A stretch of DNA of 53,439 bases from Sulfuritalea sp. (lineage in GTDB: Bacteria > Pseudomonadota > Gammaproteobacteria > Burkholderiales > Rhodocyclaceae): contig JALNYT010000013.1 of NCBI GenBank assembly GCA_023229685.1, positions 1 to 53,439 on the forward strand, given 5' to 3'. Positions within the stretch are counted from its first letter, which is position 1. Every line of letters starts with the position of its first letter. This document shows, piece by piece, positions 8,340 to 16,472 of this stretch. The position numbers and the translations under genes are program-made. A model generated the notes under the pieces. The model ran no database searches, was not told where the DNA came from, and worked only from the letters and a program-made list of their open reading frames with translations.

Positions 8340-8861
8340 ATGAAGACTATTTTCGGTTTGATCCTGTTCTTGCTGGTCGGCACGACGCCGCTCGCTTTGG
8401 CGAAGACGCCTGGCGAAGTGGACATCGGGGCGACGTTGCGCGAGGCACCGATGCAGGGGTTGTCCGGGCCCTCCCGACTGCTGTCGGAATACCGCGGCAA
8501 ACCGCTGATCATCAACGTCTGGGCGAGCTGGTGCGGTCCCTGCCGGCAGGAAATGGGTTCTTTGGAAAGGCTCTCCAGGCGCTACGGGGGGAAGCAATTC
8601 ACGGTGATCGGGATTTCCACCGATGACTACCCCGATAAGGCCATGGTCTTCCTGCAGCAATACAAGACCAGCTTCAGTCACTTCATCGACACCCGGCTGT
8701 TCCTCGAGAACATGCTGGGTGCCGACCGGCTTCCCTTGACCCTGCTGGTCGACGCGCAGGGGCGGGTGCTCGGTAAATTCTATGGCGCCAAGGAATGGGA
8801 CAGCCCGGAAGCCCTGGCGACAATCCGGAAAGCCTTCCGCATTCAAAGTGAATCGATGTGA
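8340..8861 (+). CDS. TlpA/ResA-like thioredoxin-fold protein
   Basis: A 173-aa exported thiol-disulfide protein. An N-terminal signal peptide (residues 1-21, ending LALA) precedes a thioredoxin fold with the active site WCGPC (Cys65, Cys68) and the AhpC/TSA-like segment FTVIGISTDDYPDKAM. Such proteins reduce periplasmic disulfides, for example in cytochrome c or copper-site maturation. The neighbours give no specific partner. The ending LVDAQGRVLGKFYGAKEW is typical of TlpA-like proteins. Confidence 0.85.
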   Translation: MKTIFGLILFLLVGTTPLALAKTPGEVDIGATLREAPMQGLSGPSRLLSEYRGKPLIINVWASWCGPCRQEMGSLERLSRRYGGKQFTVIGISTDDYPDKAMVFLQQYKTSFSHFIDTRLFLENMLGADRLPLTLLVDAQGRVLGKFYGAKEWDSPEALATIRKAFRIQSESM

Positions 8862-8923
8862 TTCAATGGCGCCAGGGAACGGCCGTAGCGCCTGCGCGAC
8901 ACGCCCTGATCTTCTGAAAATGA

Positions 8924-8954
8924 CCTCAAGGTGGTGCGTCTGCACCACTTGAGG
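8924..8954 (-). terminator. Hairpin terminator overlapping the end of the 41-aa gene
   Basis: The arms CCTCAA-GTGGTG and CACCAC-TTGAGG form a 12-bp stem with one bulged base and a 6-base loop. On the minus strand the stem is followed by TCATTTTC. It begins inside the last codons of the small gene at 8926-9051, which fits a terminator of that gene. Confidence 0.5.
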
Positions 8955-9051
8955 GCTTGCGCGAACGCCTGATCCAACAGGCTGCGGCTGCGCTGACATA
9001 GGGCGCTATCGCAGCGAGCGTCAGCAGTGCGAGAAGTTCGCTCGAATCCAT
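8926..9051 (-). CDS. Small single-pass membrane protein (41 aa)
   Basis: A short reading frame in the otherwise empty 340-base gap between the thioredoxin gene and the LysE gene. The predicted peptide starts MDSSELLALLTLAAIAPYVS, continues with a hydrophobic run to AAAACW, and ends in a basic tail (IRRSRKPSSG). That is one membrane helix with a positively charged cytoplasmic end. The ATG has a perfect AGGAGG five bases upstream and the stop lies in a terminator-like hairpin. These three signals together support a real small gene. I recognise no family. It may follow the LysE gene in the same transcript or have its own promoter. Confidence 0.55.
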   Translation of the reverse strand: MDSSELLALLTLAAIAPYVSAAAACWIRRSRKPSSGADAPP

Positions 9052-9202
9052 GATGGCCTCCTGTCGTCAATACAGATATCGACGAGCAAGAGCAGTGCCA
9101 CCTTTTTGCCGCGGCGGCGGTGATTCCACGGCAGTGCGGATCCGGCTGCAAGAGTCGGCGCTGGTGATACGGCGGATCGGCAAGCCCTCCCGGGGGCGAC
9201 GA

Positions 9203-9835
9203 CTATCGTGCCGCCGTTGCCAGATGCAGCGCCAGGCCAATGAAAATTGTCCCGGCACAGCGATCGAGCCAAATGGCGAGCTTTGGCCGCTGCTGCAGAC
9301 GGACGCCGATGCTGCCGGCAAACCAGCCGAGGGTGCCGAAAATCACCACGGTTTGCGCCGCAAACAAGACACCCAGCAGCAGCATCTGCGGCCACACCGC
9401 GCCACGTGTTTGATCGACGAACTGCGGCAGGAAGGCGATGAAGAACAGGGCGACCTTGGGATTGATGACATTGGCGATGAAGCCGCGGCGCAAATGTGCG
9501 CCGATCGGCTCCGCGCTACCCGAATCGAGCTGGATCAGTGCCATCTTTCCGGCATAACGCCATGCATTGACTCCGATATAGACCAGATAGGCGGCGCCCG
9601 CCATTTTCAGCGTGGTGAAAGTTGCCTCGGAGGCCAGCACCACGGCGCCGATGCCCAGCGTCGCCCACAGCGTATGGGTGAAGCAGCCGAGCGCACAGCC
9701 CAGACCAAAACCGATCCCGGCGGAACGGCCGCGACTGATGCCGACGGAGAGCACCATCAAATTGTCCGGGCCGGGTGCGATGGTAATCAGCGCCGAGGCG
9801 GCCAGGAAGGCCAGCAAAACTTCTGTAGAGATCAT
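9203..9835 (-). CDS. LysE/RhtB-family amino-acid exporter
   Basis: A 210-aa inner-membrane protein with about six hydrophobic segments. It shows the family hallmarks TIAPGPDNLMVLSVGISRGRSAGIGFGLG near residue 20 and LRRGFIANVINPKVALFF in the middle. Members export amino acids or homoserine lactones by proton exchange. Its start directly abuts the stop of the MFS gene upstream on the same strand, so the two exporters are co-transcribed. The substrate cannot be read from sequence. Confidence 0.9.
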   Translation of the reverse strand: MISTEVLLAFLAASALITIAPGPDNLMVLSVGISRGRSAGIGFGLGCALGCFTHTLWATLGIGAVVLASEATFTTLKMAGAAYLVYIGVNAWRYAGKMALIQLDSGSAEPIGAHLRRGFIANVINPKVALFFIAFLPQFVDQTRGAVWPQMLLLGVLFAAQTVVIFGTLGWFAGSIGVRLQQRPKLAIWLDRCAGTIFIGLALHLATAAR

Positions 9836-11053
9836 TTAGTGTGTCACCGATTGACGCAGACGTCCGGCACGCAGCAGCAGCCAGACGCAGAGGGCGAGCA
9901 GTATCGCAGATTCGCCGAACAAGGTGGCCGGAGCGCTGGTCAAGGCGGCAATGCTGCCGGCAATCAGGCCGCCGATGGCGTCAAGCCCGAAACGGATGCT
10001 GGAAAAGAATGAAACCACCCTGCCGCGCAAGCGGTCCGGCGCGATGGTCTGCATCGCCGTGTTGATGCCGACGTTGGCACCCGAAATGCCGAAGCCCAGC
10101 GCCGCCAGTGCCGGCAGGGCGATCGCCAGATTTGCCGTGAGCGGAAACACCAGGAGCGCGAGCGCCGCCACGACCACGCAGGAGATCGCCAGATTCAGGC
10201 TGCCGCGCACCGAGTTGCGCGTCGCCAGCATCAGTGTCGCGCCGAAGGCGCCGCAGCCGGCGGCACCCCACAACAGGCCCAGGGTGCGCGCATCGCCGTG
10301 GAACACCTCCCTGGCGAATACCGGCAGCAGCACGGCATAGGCCGAGGCGGTGAAATTGAGCACGGCCAGCACGATCAGCAGCGTACGTATCGGCCAGGTA
10401 TCGAAGGCATAACGGACGCCCTCCTTGAAGACATGGCCAACGCTGCCGCTGGACTTTGCGTTCGTCGCCAGACGCATGGCGGCCACACCCCACAGCAGCG
10501 CCATGTAGGAAAAGGCATTGAGCAGGAAGCAGGCCGCCTCGGGCATGAAGCCCAGCATCAGCCCAGCAATCGGCGGGCCGACAAAGCGGCCGAGGTTGAA
10601 CAGCATCGCATTCAGTGCCAGCGCATTCGGCAGGTCATCGCGCCCGCCGACCATGACCGGAATCAGGGATTGGCGCAGCGGCGTGTCGAAGGCGTTGAGC
10701 ACGCCGAGGGATAGCGACATGAGGATGATCAGCGTCGGCCCGATCAGTTCGAACCAGGTCAGCGCCGCCAGCGCACTGGCCTGAATGAACAGCAGAACCT
10801 GGACCTGCATCAGCAGCCGGCGTCGGTCATGCCGATCTATCCACGCGCCGGCCAGCGGCCCCACCACCAGTATCGGTGCCAAGGCGGCGAAGGCAGAAAG
10901 GCCCAGCAGCGCCGCCGACCCGGTCAGGCGATACACCAGCCAGGCCAGGGCGACCTGCTGGATCCAGGAACCGAGGATGGACACCGCCTGACCGAAGAAG
11001 TACAAGCGGAACGGACGATGGCCCAGCGCCCGCATCGAGGCGGGTAGATTCAC
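9836..11053 (-). CDS. MFS transporter (EntS-like)
   Basis: A 405-aa major-facilitator protein with twelve predicted membrane segments. The opening ALGHRPFRLYFFGQAVSILGSW and the loop AGAWIDRHDRRRLL between helices 2 and 3 are typical of the MFS_3/EntS-like drug or siderophore exporters. It precedes the LysE exporter with no gap. gabD lies upstream in the same direction only 29 bases away, so the three may form one operon. No substrate is evident. Confidence 0.88.
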   Translation of the reverse strand: MNLPASMRALGHRPFRLYFFGQAVSILGSWIQQVALAWLVYRLTGSAALLGLSAFAALAPILVVGPLAGAWIDRHDRRRLLMQVQVLLFIQASALAALTWFELIGPTLIILMSLSLGVLNAFDTPLRQSLIPVMVGGRDDLPNALALNAMLFNLGRFVGPPIAGLMLGFMPEAACFLLNAFSYMALLWGVAAMRLATNAKSSGSVGHVFKEGVRYAFDTWPIRTLLIVLAVLNFTASAYAVLLPVFAREVFHGDARTLGLLWGAAGCGAFGATLMLATRNSVRGSLNLAISCVVVAALALLVFPLTANLAIALPALAALGFGISGANVGINTAMQTIAPDRLRGRVVSFFSSIRFGLDAIGGLIAGSIAALTSAPATLFGESAILLALCVWLLLRAGRLRQSVTH

Positions 11054-11082
11054 AACGGGGTCACGATCCGGTCAATACGCGG

Positions 11083-12525
11083 TCACAAGCCAGCCATGGC
11101 GAGGTACTTGATCTCCAGATATTCATCGATGCCGTGCTTCGAGCCTTCGCGTCCCAGTCCCGATTGCTTGACGCCGCCAAAGGGCGCCACCTCGTTGGAG
11201 ATCAGCCCCGAGTTGACGCCGACCATGCCGTAGTCCAGCGCCTCACCGACGCGCCAGGCACGGGCAATGTCGCGGCTGTAAAAATAAGCCGCCAGGCCGA
11301 ACTCGGTATCGTTGGCCATGCGCACCGCCTCGGCTTCATCCCTGAAGCTGAAGATCGGCGCCACCGGGCCGAAGATTTCCTCGCGGGCGAGACGCATGGC
11401 CGGAGTCGCGCCAGCCAGCACGGTCGGCTCGAAGAAGGTGCCGCCGCGTGCGTGGCGCTTGCCGCCGCACAGCACGCGCGCGCCCTGCCCGACCGCATCG
11501 GCCAGCAGTTCCTCGACCTTGGCCAGCCCCGCGCCGTCGATCAGCGGGCCTTGCGTGACGCCCTCGTCCAGCCCGTTGCCGACCTTGAGCCCGGCCACCG
11601 CTGCGGCGAGCTTCTGGGCGAAGGCATCATGCACGCCCTGCTGCACCAGGAAACGATTGGTGCACACGCAGGTCTGCCCGGCGTTGCGGTATTTCGACGC
11701 CAGCGCGCCAGCCACCGCCGCATCGAGATCGGCGTCGTCGAAAACGATGAAGGGTGCATTGCCGCCGAGTTCCAGCGACATTTTCTTGATCGTCGGCGCG
11801 CACTGGGCCATCAGCAGCCGGCCGACTTCGGTCGAGCCGGTGAAGGACAGCTTCAGCACTTTCGGATTCGAAGTGAGTTCGCCGCCGATTGGCACCGGTT
11901 CACCGGTCACGATGTTGAGCACACCGGGCGGAATGCCCGCCTGCTGCCCCAGCCAGGCCAGCGCCAGTGCCGACAGGGGCGTCTGCTCGGCCGGCTTGAC
12001 CACCATGGTGCAGCCGGCGGCCAGTGCCGGCGCCACTTTGCGCGTGATCATCGCCGACGGGAAATTCCACGGCGTGATGGCGGCGCAGACCCCGACCGGC
12101 TGCTTCAGCACGATCAGGCGGCGGTCCGCTAGCGGCGAGGGAATGATTTCGCCATACACGCGCCGCGCTTCCTCGGCGAACCACTCGATGAACGATGCAG
12201 CGTAGGCGATTTCGCCGCGCGCTTCCGCCAGCGGCTTGCCCTGCTCCAGCGTCATCAAGCGCGCCAGGTCTTCCTGGTTCTCCATCATCAGTTCGAACCA
12301 GCGCCGCAGTATCTTCGCCCGCTCGGCCGCCGTCTTCGCCCGCCACGGGTGAAACGCGGCCTGCGCCGCATCGATCGCGCGGCGGGTTTCGGCCGCGCCG
12401 AAGCTGGGGACGGAGCCGACCAGTTCACCGTTGGCCGGGTTGCGGACTTCGATGCTGGCGCCGGTGGCCGCCAGCCATTCGCCATTGATCAGGCAGGTGT
12501 TGCGCAGGAGTTCAGAGTTCTTCAT
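11083..12525 (-). CDS. gabD: NAD(P)-dependent succinate-semialdehyde dehydrogenase
   Basis: A 480-aa aldehyde dehydrogenase, the usual GabD length. Visible motifs are ITPWNFPSAMITRKVAPALAAG, the cofactor-loop segment SFTGSTEVGRLLM, the catalytic Glu in LELGGNAPF and the nucleophile in GQTCVCTNR. The second Cys two residues after the catalytic one is typical of SSADH. The start at 12525 matches GabD; an open extension to 12609 is unlike the family. It oxidises succinate semialdehyde, or a similar short semialdehyde, to feed the TCA cycle. It can also act in catabolism of 4-hydroxyphenylacetate-type compounds, which would agree with the HpaI-like aldolase at 14598. Confidence 0.9.
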   Translation of the reverse strand: MKNSELLRNTCLINGEWLAATGASIEVRNPANGELVGSVPSFGAAETRRAIDAAQAAFHPWRAKTAAERAKILRRWFELMMENQEDLARLMTLEQGKPLAEARGEIAYAASFIEWFAEEARRVYGEIIPSPLADRRLIVLKQPVGVCAAITPWNFPSAMITRKVAPALAAGCTMVVKPAEQTPLSALALAWLGQQAGIPPGVLNIVTGEPVPIGGELTSNPKVLKLSFTGSTEVGRLLMAQCAPTIKKMSLELGGNAPFIVFDDADLDAAVAGALASKYRNAGQTCVCTNRFLVQQGVHDAFAQKLAAAVAGLKVGNGLDEGVTQGPLIDGAGLAKVEELLADAVGQGARVLCGGKRHARGGTFFEPTVLAGATPAMRLAREEIFGPVAPIFSFRDEAEAVRMANDTEFGLAAYFYSRDIARAWRVGEALDYGMVGVNSGLISNEVAPFGGVKQSGLGREGSKHGIDEYLEIKYLAMAGL

Positions 12526-12615
12526 GGGTCGCTTTCGATATCGGTGGGCAGAGCCGGATTCTGCCGCATTGCGGTGAAAAGTGGGCGCCCGGCTGGTCAT
12601 GTGATCCACGACCTA

Positions 12616-12647
12616 TTGCATATACACAATATATTGCTATCATGCAA
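12616..12647 (+). promoter_or_regulatory. Palindromic AT-rich control region of the toxin-antitoxin operon
   Basis: Just before and across the start of the toxin gene lie TTGCAT (12616-12621) and its complement ATGCAA (12642-12647), with the perfect palindrome CAATATATTG (12627-12636) between them. TATATT within it could be a -10. Such nested palindromes at the operon start are typical sites for autoregulation by the DNA-binding partner. No clear Shine-Dalgarno precedes the ATG, so the message may be leaderless. Confidence 0.4.
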
Positions 12648-12938
12648 CATATGAAAGCGACCCTGATCGCCCAGGCCAAGGAAGTGCGCGACGATGGATC
12701 GATCGTCGAGATCGTGGTCTGGGAACTGGCCAGGCCCTTGCCACCTTGCGCGCACCGCTACAAGTATCGGCTGTTTTTTGGCACATCCGGCGAGTGTTTC
12801 GTGCGCTACGACAATGAAACAGGCAAAGGCGACCATCGGCACGCCGGCAGCGTCGAGACGCTTTACAACTTCAAGGATCTCGATGCGCTGCTGGCCGACT
12901 TCGAACGCGACGTGACGAACTGGAGGAAAGACAGATGA
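12642..12938 (+). CDS. TumE-like toxin (DUF6516 family)
   Basis: A 98-aa protein that resembles the DUF6516/TumE toxin family: an N-terminal strand with ALIAQAKEV, then SIVEIVVWELARPLPPCAHRYKYRLFF, and a C-terminal FERDVTNWRK. The next gene overlaps it by four bases (ATGA) and encodes a winged-helix protein of the kind usually paired with TumE. A second ATG three codons in (12651) is an alternative start. The activity is not visible from sequence; the family is described as a toxin in type II-like pairs. The AT-rich promoter contrasts with the GC-rich flanks and hints at acquisition. Confidence 0.72.
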   Translation: MQHMKATLIAQAKEVRDDGSIVEIVVWELARPLPPCAHRYKYRLFFGTSGECFVRYDNETGKGDHRHAGSVETLYNFKDLDALLADFERDVTNWRKDR

Positions 12939-13288
12939 AAGCCATCGTTGAAGTAGGCGGCAAGGGAGCCGTATTCAAGGCCGTGCGGGAACAAGTCGCG
13001 CGAAAGGAGCGTGGGAGGGCGCCGGACTACCGCCTTTCCTTCGAGTCGGCGCGCATGCTGTTTGCCGAGTTGACGCCAGCCCGCCTGGACCTGCTCAACA
13101 CCCTGCGCGGACTGGGCCCGGCGAGCATCTATGCTTTGGCGAAGACGGCCGGACGCAATTATTCGAATGTCCATGCCGATGTTGGCCGTCTCGTCGAACT
13201 GGGGCTGATCGAACGCACCGATGACGACACGGTGACCGTTCCCTTCGATGCCATCGAGATTCGCATGGCATTGGCGCAGGCGGCATGA
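12935..13288 (+). CDS. HVO_A0114-family winged-helix antitoxin
   Basis: A 117-aa DNA-binding protein. Residues ~50-105 form a MarR-like winged helix (LTPARLDLLNTLRG, then SIYALAKTAGRNYSNVHADVGRLVELGLIER). It overlaps the TumE-like gene by ATGA and has GGAGG upstream of its start. In this family the protein neutralises TumE and represses the operon. The pairing and overlap support an antitoxin role; direct neutralisation is inference. Confidence 0.75.
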   Translation: MKAIVEVGGKGAVFKAVREQVARKERGRAPDYRLSFESARMLFAELTPARLDLLNTLRGLGPASIYALAKTAGRNYSNVHADVGRLVELGLIERTDDDTVTVPFDAIEIRMALAQAA

Positions 13289-13348
13289 TTAATGATATTT
13301 GAGCCTGACCCATTTAGTTACGACAATCGTATAACCTAGGAGCAAGAC

Positions 13349-14437
13349 ATGCCGTTGCGGTGTGTTTCCGATACTGGTGAACCTATCCATGCCTTCGTCT
13401 TTAGCCGTGTTGAGTGGAAGCGGCTTGCCGAGGAGAACAGAAAAGACAAGCACCTTGTCATGCCGTGCTGCGGTAGGTCGGCAATCGTCAAGACCAGCCA
13501 TTGCGGGACACAGTTCTTTGCCCACGCTAGAAGGGAAGGCACCTACTGTCCGCATGAATCAGACGCCCACCTGCTGGTAAAGGACTTGGTGGCTCGAACA
13601 GTCTTAGAAGCTGGCTGGCATGCTGAGACGGAAGCTGCTTTGCGTCCCCACGGTTTGGTAGCGGACGTGCTGGCTACCAAAGGTAGCGTGCGTATAGCCT
13701 TTGAGGTCCAATGGTCCAGGCAGACAATGGAAGAGACCTACCAGCGCCATGCTGCTTATGCCAAAGCTGGTATTCGGGCTATGTGGCTTTTCAAGCAGGC
13801 GCTGTATCCGCTATCAAAAGACATTCCCGCCTTTCGGCTTACACCAACGGGAAACAACTCCTTTGAGGTGGACGTATGGCGAGACGGTAACGGCTACCAG
13901 AAAGCCACGGAGGTATTTCAAACCGCTGACCTGTCTTCATTCATTAAGGGTGCCCTATCTGGGCAATTGAAGTGGACCCCCGCTATAGGACTCACAGTGC
14001 CGGTGATAGGACGTGTAAAGCAGACCCGTTGCAGGAGGGGGCACCAAACCCCCATGCTGGCTGAAATGGAACTGGACGTTGCTCGTGTTCTTCCAAGTCA
14101 CAGAAACCCACGTCTCCCCTTGTCTGACTTTAACGATAAGCCGAGCCTTCTGCGCTCCAAGAGCGTGCTGGCTCAGCTTGCTGAACACGGTCTGTATTTG
14201 AACTTTGAAGTCAGAAAAGCTAAGTCGTCCAAATTCACCGAAGAGTTTTACCGATATATCCAGCCCCTGTGCTCCACGTGCGGCGCTCCTTTGGACACCT
14301 TCCAGAAAAAGGAAGATTCACCTGAAACAACTCCGCAACTTGAGTTGTCAGTCGTCCTCTCGCCACAATTTGTTGACGACACACCACGACTACGGCGGCA
14401 GCTTGAGTGCTGGTGGTTCAATTCCGCTCTGGCCTAA
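13349..14437 (+). CDS. CoiA-like putative nuclease
   Basis: A 362-aa protein with the layout of CoiA-family proteins. An N-terminal Cys/His cluster (Cys40-Cys41, then QFFAHA with His59, and TYCPHE with Cys67) resembles the CoiA zinc-binding region. It is followed by restriction-like nuclease residues Asp106 (HGLVADVLA) and Glu119-x-Gln121 (IAFEVQWS). The C-terminus adds a second probable zinc site, Cys228-x3-His232 with Cys308-x2-Cys311. AGGAG precedes the ATG. Base composition is visibly less GC-rich than the neighbours, and it sits beside a toxin-antitoxin pair, which suggests a mobile or defence-related cargo gene. CoiA proteins act on recombination intermediates in transformation; the role here is unknown. 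Confidence 0.65.
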   Translation: MPLRCVSDTGEPIHAFVFSRVEWKRLAEENRKDKHLVMPCCGRSAIVKTSHCGTQFFAHARREGTYCPHESDAHLLVKDLVARTVLEAGWHAETEAALRPHGLVADVLATKGSVRIAFEVQWSRQTMEETYQRHAAYAKAGIRAMWLFKQALYPLSKDIPAFRLTPTGNNSFEVDVWRDGNGYQKATEVFQTADLSSFIKGALSGQLKWTPAIGLTVPVIGRVKQTRCRRGHQTPMLAEMELDVARVLPSHRNPRLPLSDFNDKPSLLRSKSVLAQLAEHGLYLNFEVRKAKSSKFTEEFYRYIQPLCSTCGAPLDTFQKKEDSPETTPQLELSVVLSPQFVDDTPRLRRQLECWWFNSALA

Positions 14438-14518
14438 TCATGCGATCAGCGGATTAAGAGGGGCCGTGCTCGGATTGTTTTTCACGCTACGCTCCTGAAC
14501 CATTCATCATTTGATGCC

Positions 14519-14541
14519 TCGCCGTTCCGCCAGCGCCGACT
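14519..14541 (-). repeat. Dispersed 23-bp repeat, copy A
   Basis: Plus-strand TCGCCGTTCCGCC followed by AGCGCCGACT. It matches the copies at 18436 and 52251 at all but two or three positions. It lies 57 bases beyond the hpaI-like stop, on that gene's downstream side. The 160 bases between 14438 and 14597 hold nothing else that I can support. Confidence 0.6.
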
Positions 14542-14597
14542 TTCCAAATTCCGAATGCTAGGCGGCGCGACATCGACGCCGATGCGTACTTTTGGAT

Positions 14598-15395
14598 TCA
14601 GGAAACAGCACCGGATTCTGCCTCGCTGTCGCGGAAGGACGATGCCAAGTTCACAGCAGCATTGCGCAGCAGCGAGGTATCGCCGCCGACAGCGATGAAA
14701 CTTGCGCCGCATTCCCGATAGTGCTTCGCCAGCGACGGTTCGGTGACGAACACGCCGGCCGCCTTGCCGGTGGCCGCAATGCGCCTCAGGGCATCCTCGA
14801 TGGCGGCCGTTACTTCCGGTTGCCCCGACTGGCCGAGGTAGCCCATGGAGGCCGCGAGGTCGGCCGGGCCGATGAACGCGGCGTCGACGCCATCGACCGC
14901 CATGATCGCGTCCAGATTCGCCAGCCCCTGCCGGGATTCGATCTGCACGATCAGGCAGATCTCGTCATTGGCGTGCATGGCGTAGTCCTTGACGCCGCCC
15001 CAGTGCGCGGCGCGCGCCAGCGACGTGGCGACGCCGCGGATGCCCTGCGGCGGATAGCGAACCGCGCGCACCAGGTCCTGCGCCTGCGCGGCGTTGTCGA
15101 CCATCGGCACCAGCAGCGTCTGTGCCCCGATGTCGAGATACTGCTTGATCAGGGCGGCGTCGTGATTCACCGGGCGCACCAGCAGCTGCACCGGATAAGG
15201 CGCTGCCGCCTGCAACTGCGCCAGGACGCTGGCCGGATTGTTCGGCGCGTGCTCGCCATCGACCAGCAGCCAGTCGAATCCCGCGGTGGCGAGGATCTCC
15301 ATGCTATAGGCATTGGCCAGGCCGACGAAGAGCCCGACCTGCATCTGTCTCTGCCGCAGCCTCTGCTTGAAGCTGTTTTTCGGCATGTCCATCAT
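14598..15395 (-). CDS. HpcH/HpaI-family aldolase
   Basis: A 265-aa class II pyruvate aldolase. The fold hallmarks are visible: VGLFVGLANAYSMEILATAGFDWLLVDGEHAPN, the basic/metal region LIVQIESRQGLANLD (metal-binding Glu) and DAAFIGPADLAASMGY (metal-binding Asp). These enzymes cleave 4-hydroxy-2-oxo acids to pyruvate and an aldehyde, for example succinate semialdehyde in homoprotocatechuate degradation. The nearby gabD would then oxidise that product. The gene overlaps lysR by four bases (ATGA), so translation is coupled. The exact substrate is unknown; 2-dehydro-3-deoxyglucarate aldolase is an alternative. Confidence 0.87.
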   Translation of the reverse strand: MMDMPKNSFKQRLRQRQMQVGLFVGLANAYSMEILATAGFDWLLVDGEHAPNNPASVLAQLQAAAPYPVQLLVRPVNHDAALIKQYLDIGAQTLLVPMVDNAAQAQDLVRAVRYPPQGIRGVATSLARAAHWGGVKDYAMHANDEICLIVQIESRQGLANLDAIMAVDGVDAAFIGPADLAASMGYLGQSGQPEVTAAIEDALRRIAATGKAAGVFVTEPSLAKHYRECGASFIAVGGDTSLLRNAAVNLASSFRDSEAESGAVS

Positions 15396-16312
15396 GAGTC
15401 TCCCAGCGAAAGACCACTGTCCCAGTAAGGATCGGGGCCGAGGCGCGCAGCAAGAAAATCGACAAATGCGCGCACGCGCTGCGGCACGAAGCGGTTGCCG
15501 GGAAACACGGCGAACATGTACAGGATCGGCGTCGGGAAATTTTTCAGGATCGGCACCAGCTTGCCCTGCCGGATCGCCTCGGCGGCAATGAAGGTGGGCT
15601 CATAGACAATCCCCATGCCCTGCAGGGCGGCTTCCTGCAAGGCATTGCCGTTATTGGCGGTGATCGGCCCGCGGATATCGACCCAATGCTGCGCGCCGTC
15701 GATGATGAAGGGCCAACTCGACCGCGAGGTCAGCGAATAGGCCAGGCAGGCGCGCTGCGTCAGTTCATCGGGGTGCTTTGGCTCGCCATGGCGCTGCAGA
15801 TAGTCGGGCGAGGCCACGACCACCGAGCGACAGGTCGTCAGGCGCCGCGCTACCGTGGTTTCGGGCAATCGATCGGTGATGCGCAACGCGAAATCCATGC
15901 CCTCTTCGATCAGGTTCACCCGCCGGTCATTGAAGTCGAGATCGATGCGAATATCGGGGTGATCCTTGGAAAACTCCAGAATCAGCCGCGTCAGATGCAG
16001 CAGGCCGAAGGTCATGGGCACGCTGGTGCGGATCTCGCCGCGCAGGGTTTGGCGCTCCCCGACGAGATTTCCCTCTGCTTCGTCGATCCGGTCGAGGATG
16101 TCGCGACATTGCTCGATATACGCCGCGCCTGCCGAGGTGAGCGACAGCCGTCGCGTACTGCGGGCGATCAACTTGACCCCGAGATGCGCTTCCAGCGCGG
16201 CAATCTGGCGCGTCACGGCCGAGCGCGCGACATTCATCTGCTCGGCCACGGCGGTAAAGCTGCCCGCCTCGGCCACTCGCACGAAAGTCTGCATTGCCGT
16301 CAATCGATCCAT
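15392..16312 (-). CDS. LysR-family transcriptional regulator
   Basis: A 306-aa LysR regulator. The N-terminal winged helix reads MQTFVRVAEAGSFTAVAEQMNVARSAVTRQIAALEAHLGVKL, and a C-terminal periplasmic-binding-like effector domain follows. The C-terminal segment MFAVFPGNRFVPQRVRAFVDFLA is typical of the DsdC/AaeR-like group in proteobacteria. Unlike most LysR genes it is not divergent from its neighbour but leads the aldolase gene with a four-base overlap, so it is probably autoregulated together with it. Confidence 0.92.
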   Translation of the reverse strand: MDRLTAMQTFVRVAEAGSFTAVAEQMNVARSAVTRQIAALEAHLGVKLIARSTRRLSLTSAGAAYIEQCRDILDRIDEAEGNLVGERQTLRGEIRTSVPMTFGLLHLTRLILEFSKDHPDIRIDLDFNDRRVNLIEEGMDFALRITDRLPETTVARRLTTCRSVVVASPDYLQRHGEPKHPDELTQRACLAYSLTSRSSWPFIIDGAQHWVDIRGPITANNGNALQEAALQGMGIVYEPTFIAAEAIRQGKLVPILKNFPTPILYMFAVFPGNRFVPQRVRAFVDFLAARLGPDPYWDSGLSLGDS

Positions 16313-16472
16313 GGATACATTGCCCCGTCACAAAACCAAGTTTCAGCGCAGGCTAACGCCGGTTCTATCGGCGTCAAGCGCAGCAGCCGACGCTAAAATT
16401 TCCATATTCGGACATTGTATGGGGAACGCTGTCATACAATTCCACTCAAAGCCCCTTTCCACGGAGATTTTC

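Noticed and set aside
8843..9151. 102-codon minus-strand frame beside the thioredoxin gene
   Set aside because: Composition is Arg/Ser/Cys-rich and it has no start signal; the 41-aa frame in another phase has a perfect Shine-Dalgarno and a terminator.
15966..16472. Upstream in-frame extension of dsbA
   Set aside because: It runs antisense through lysR and would bury the DsbA signal peptide; the ATG at 16473 has a good ribosome-binding site.
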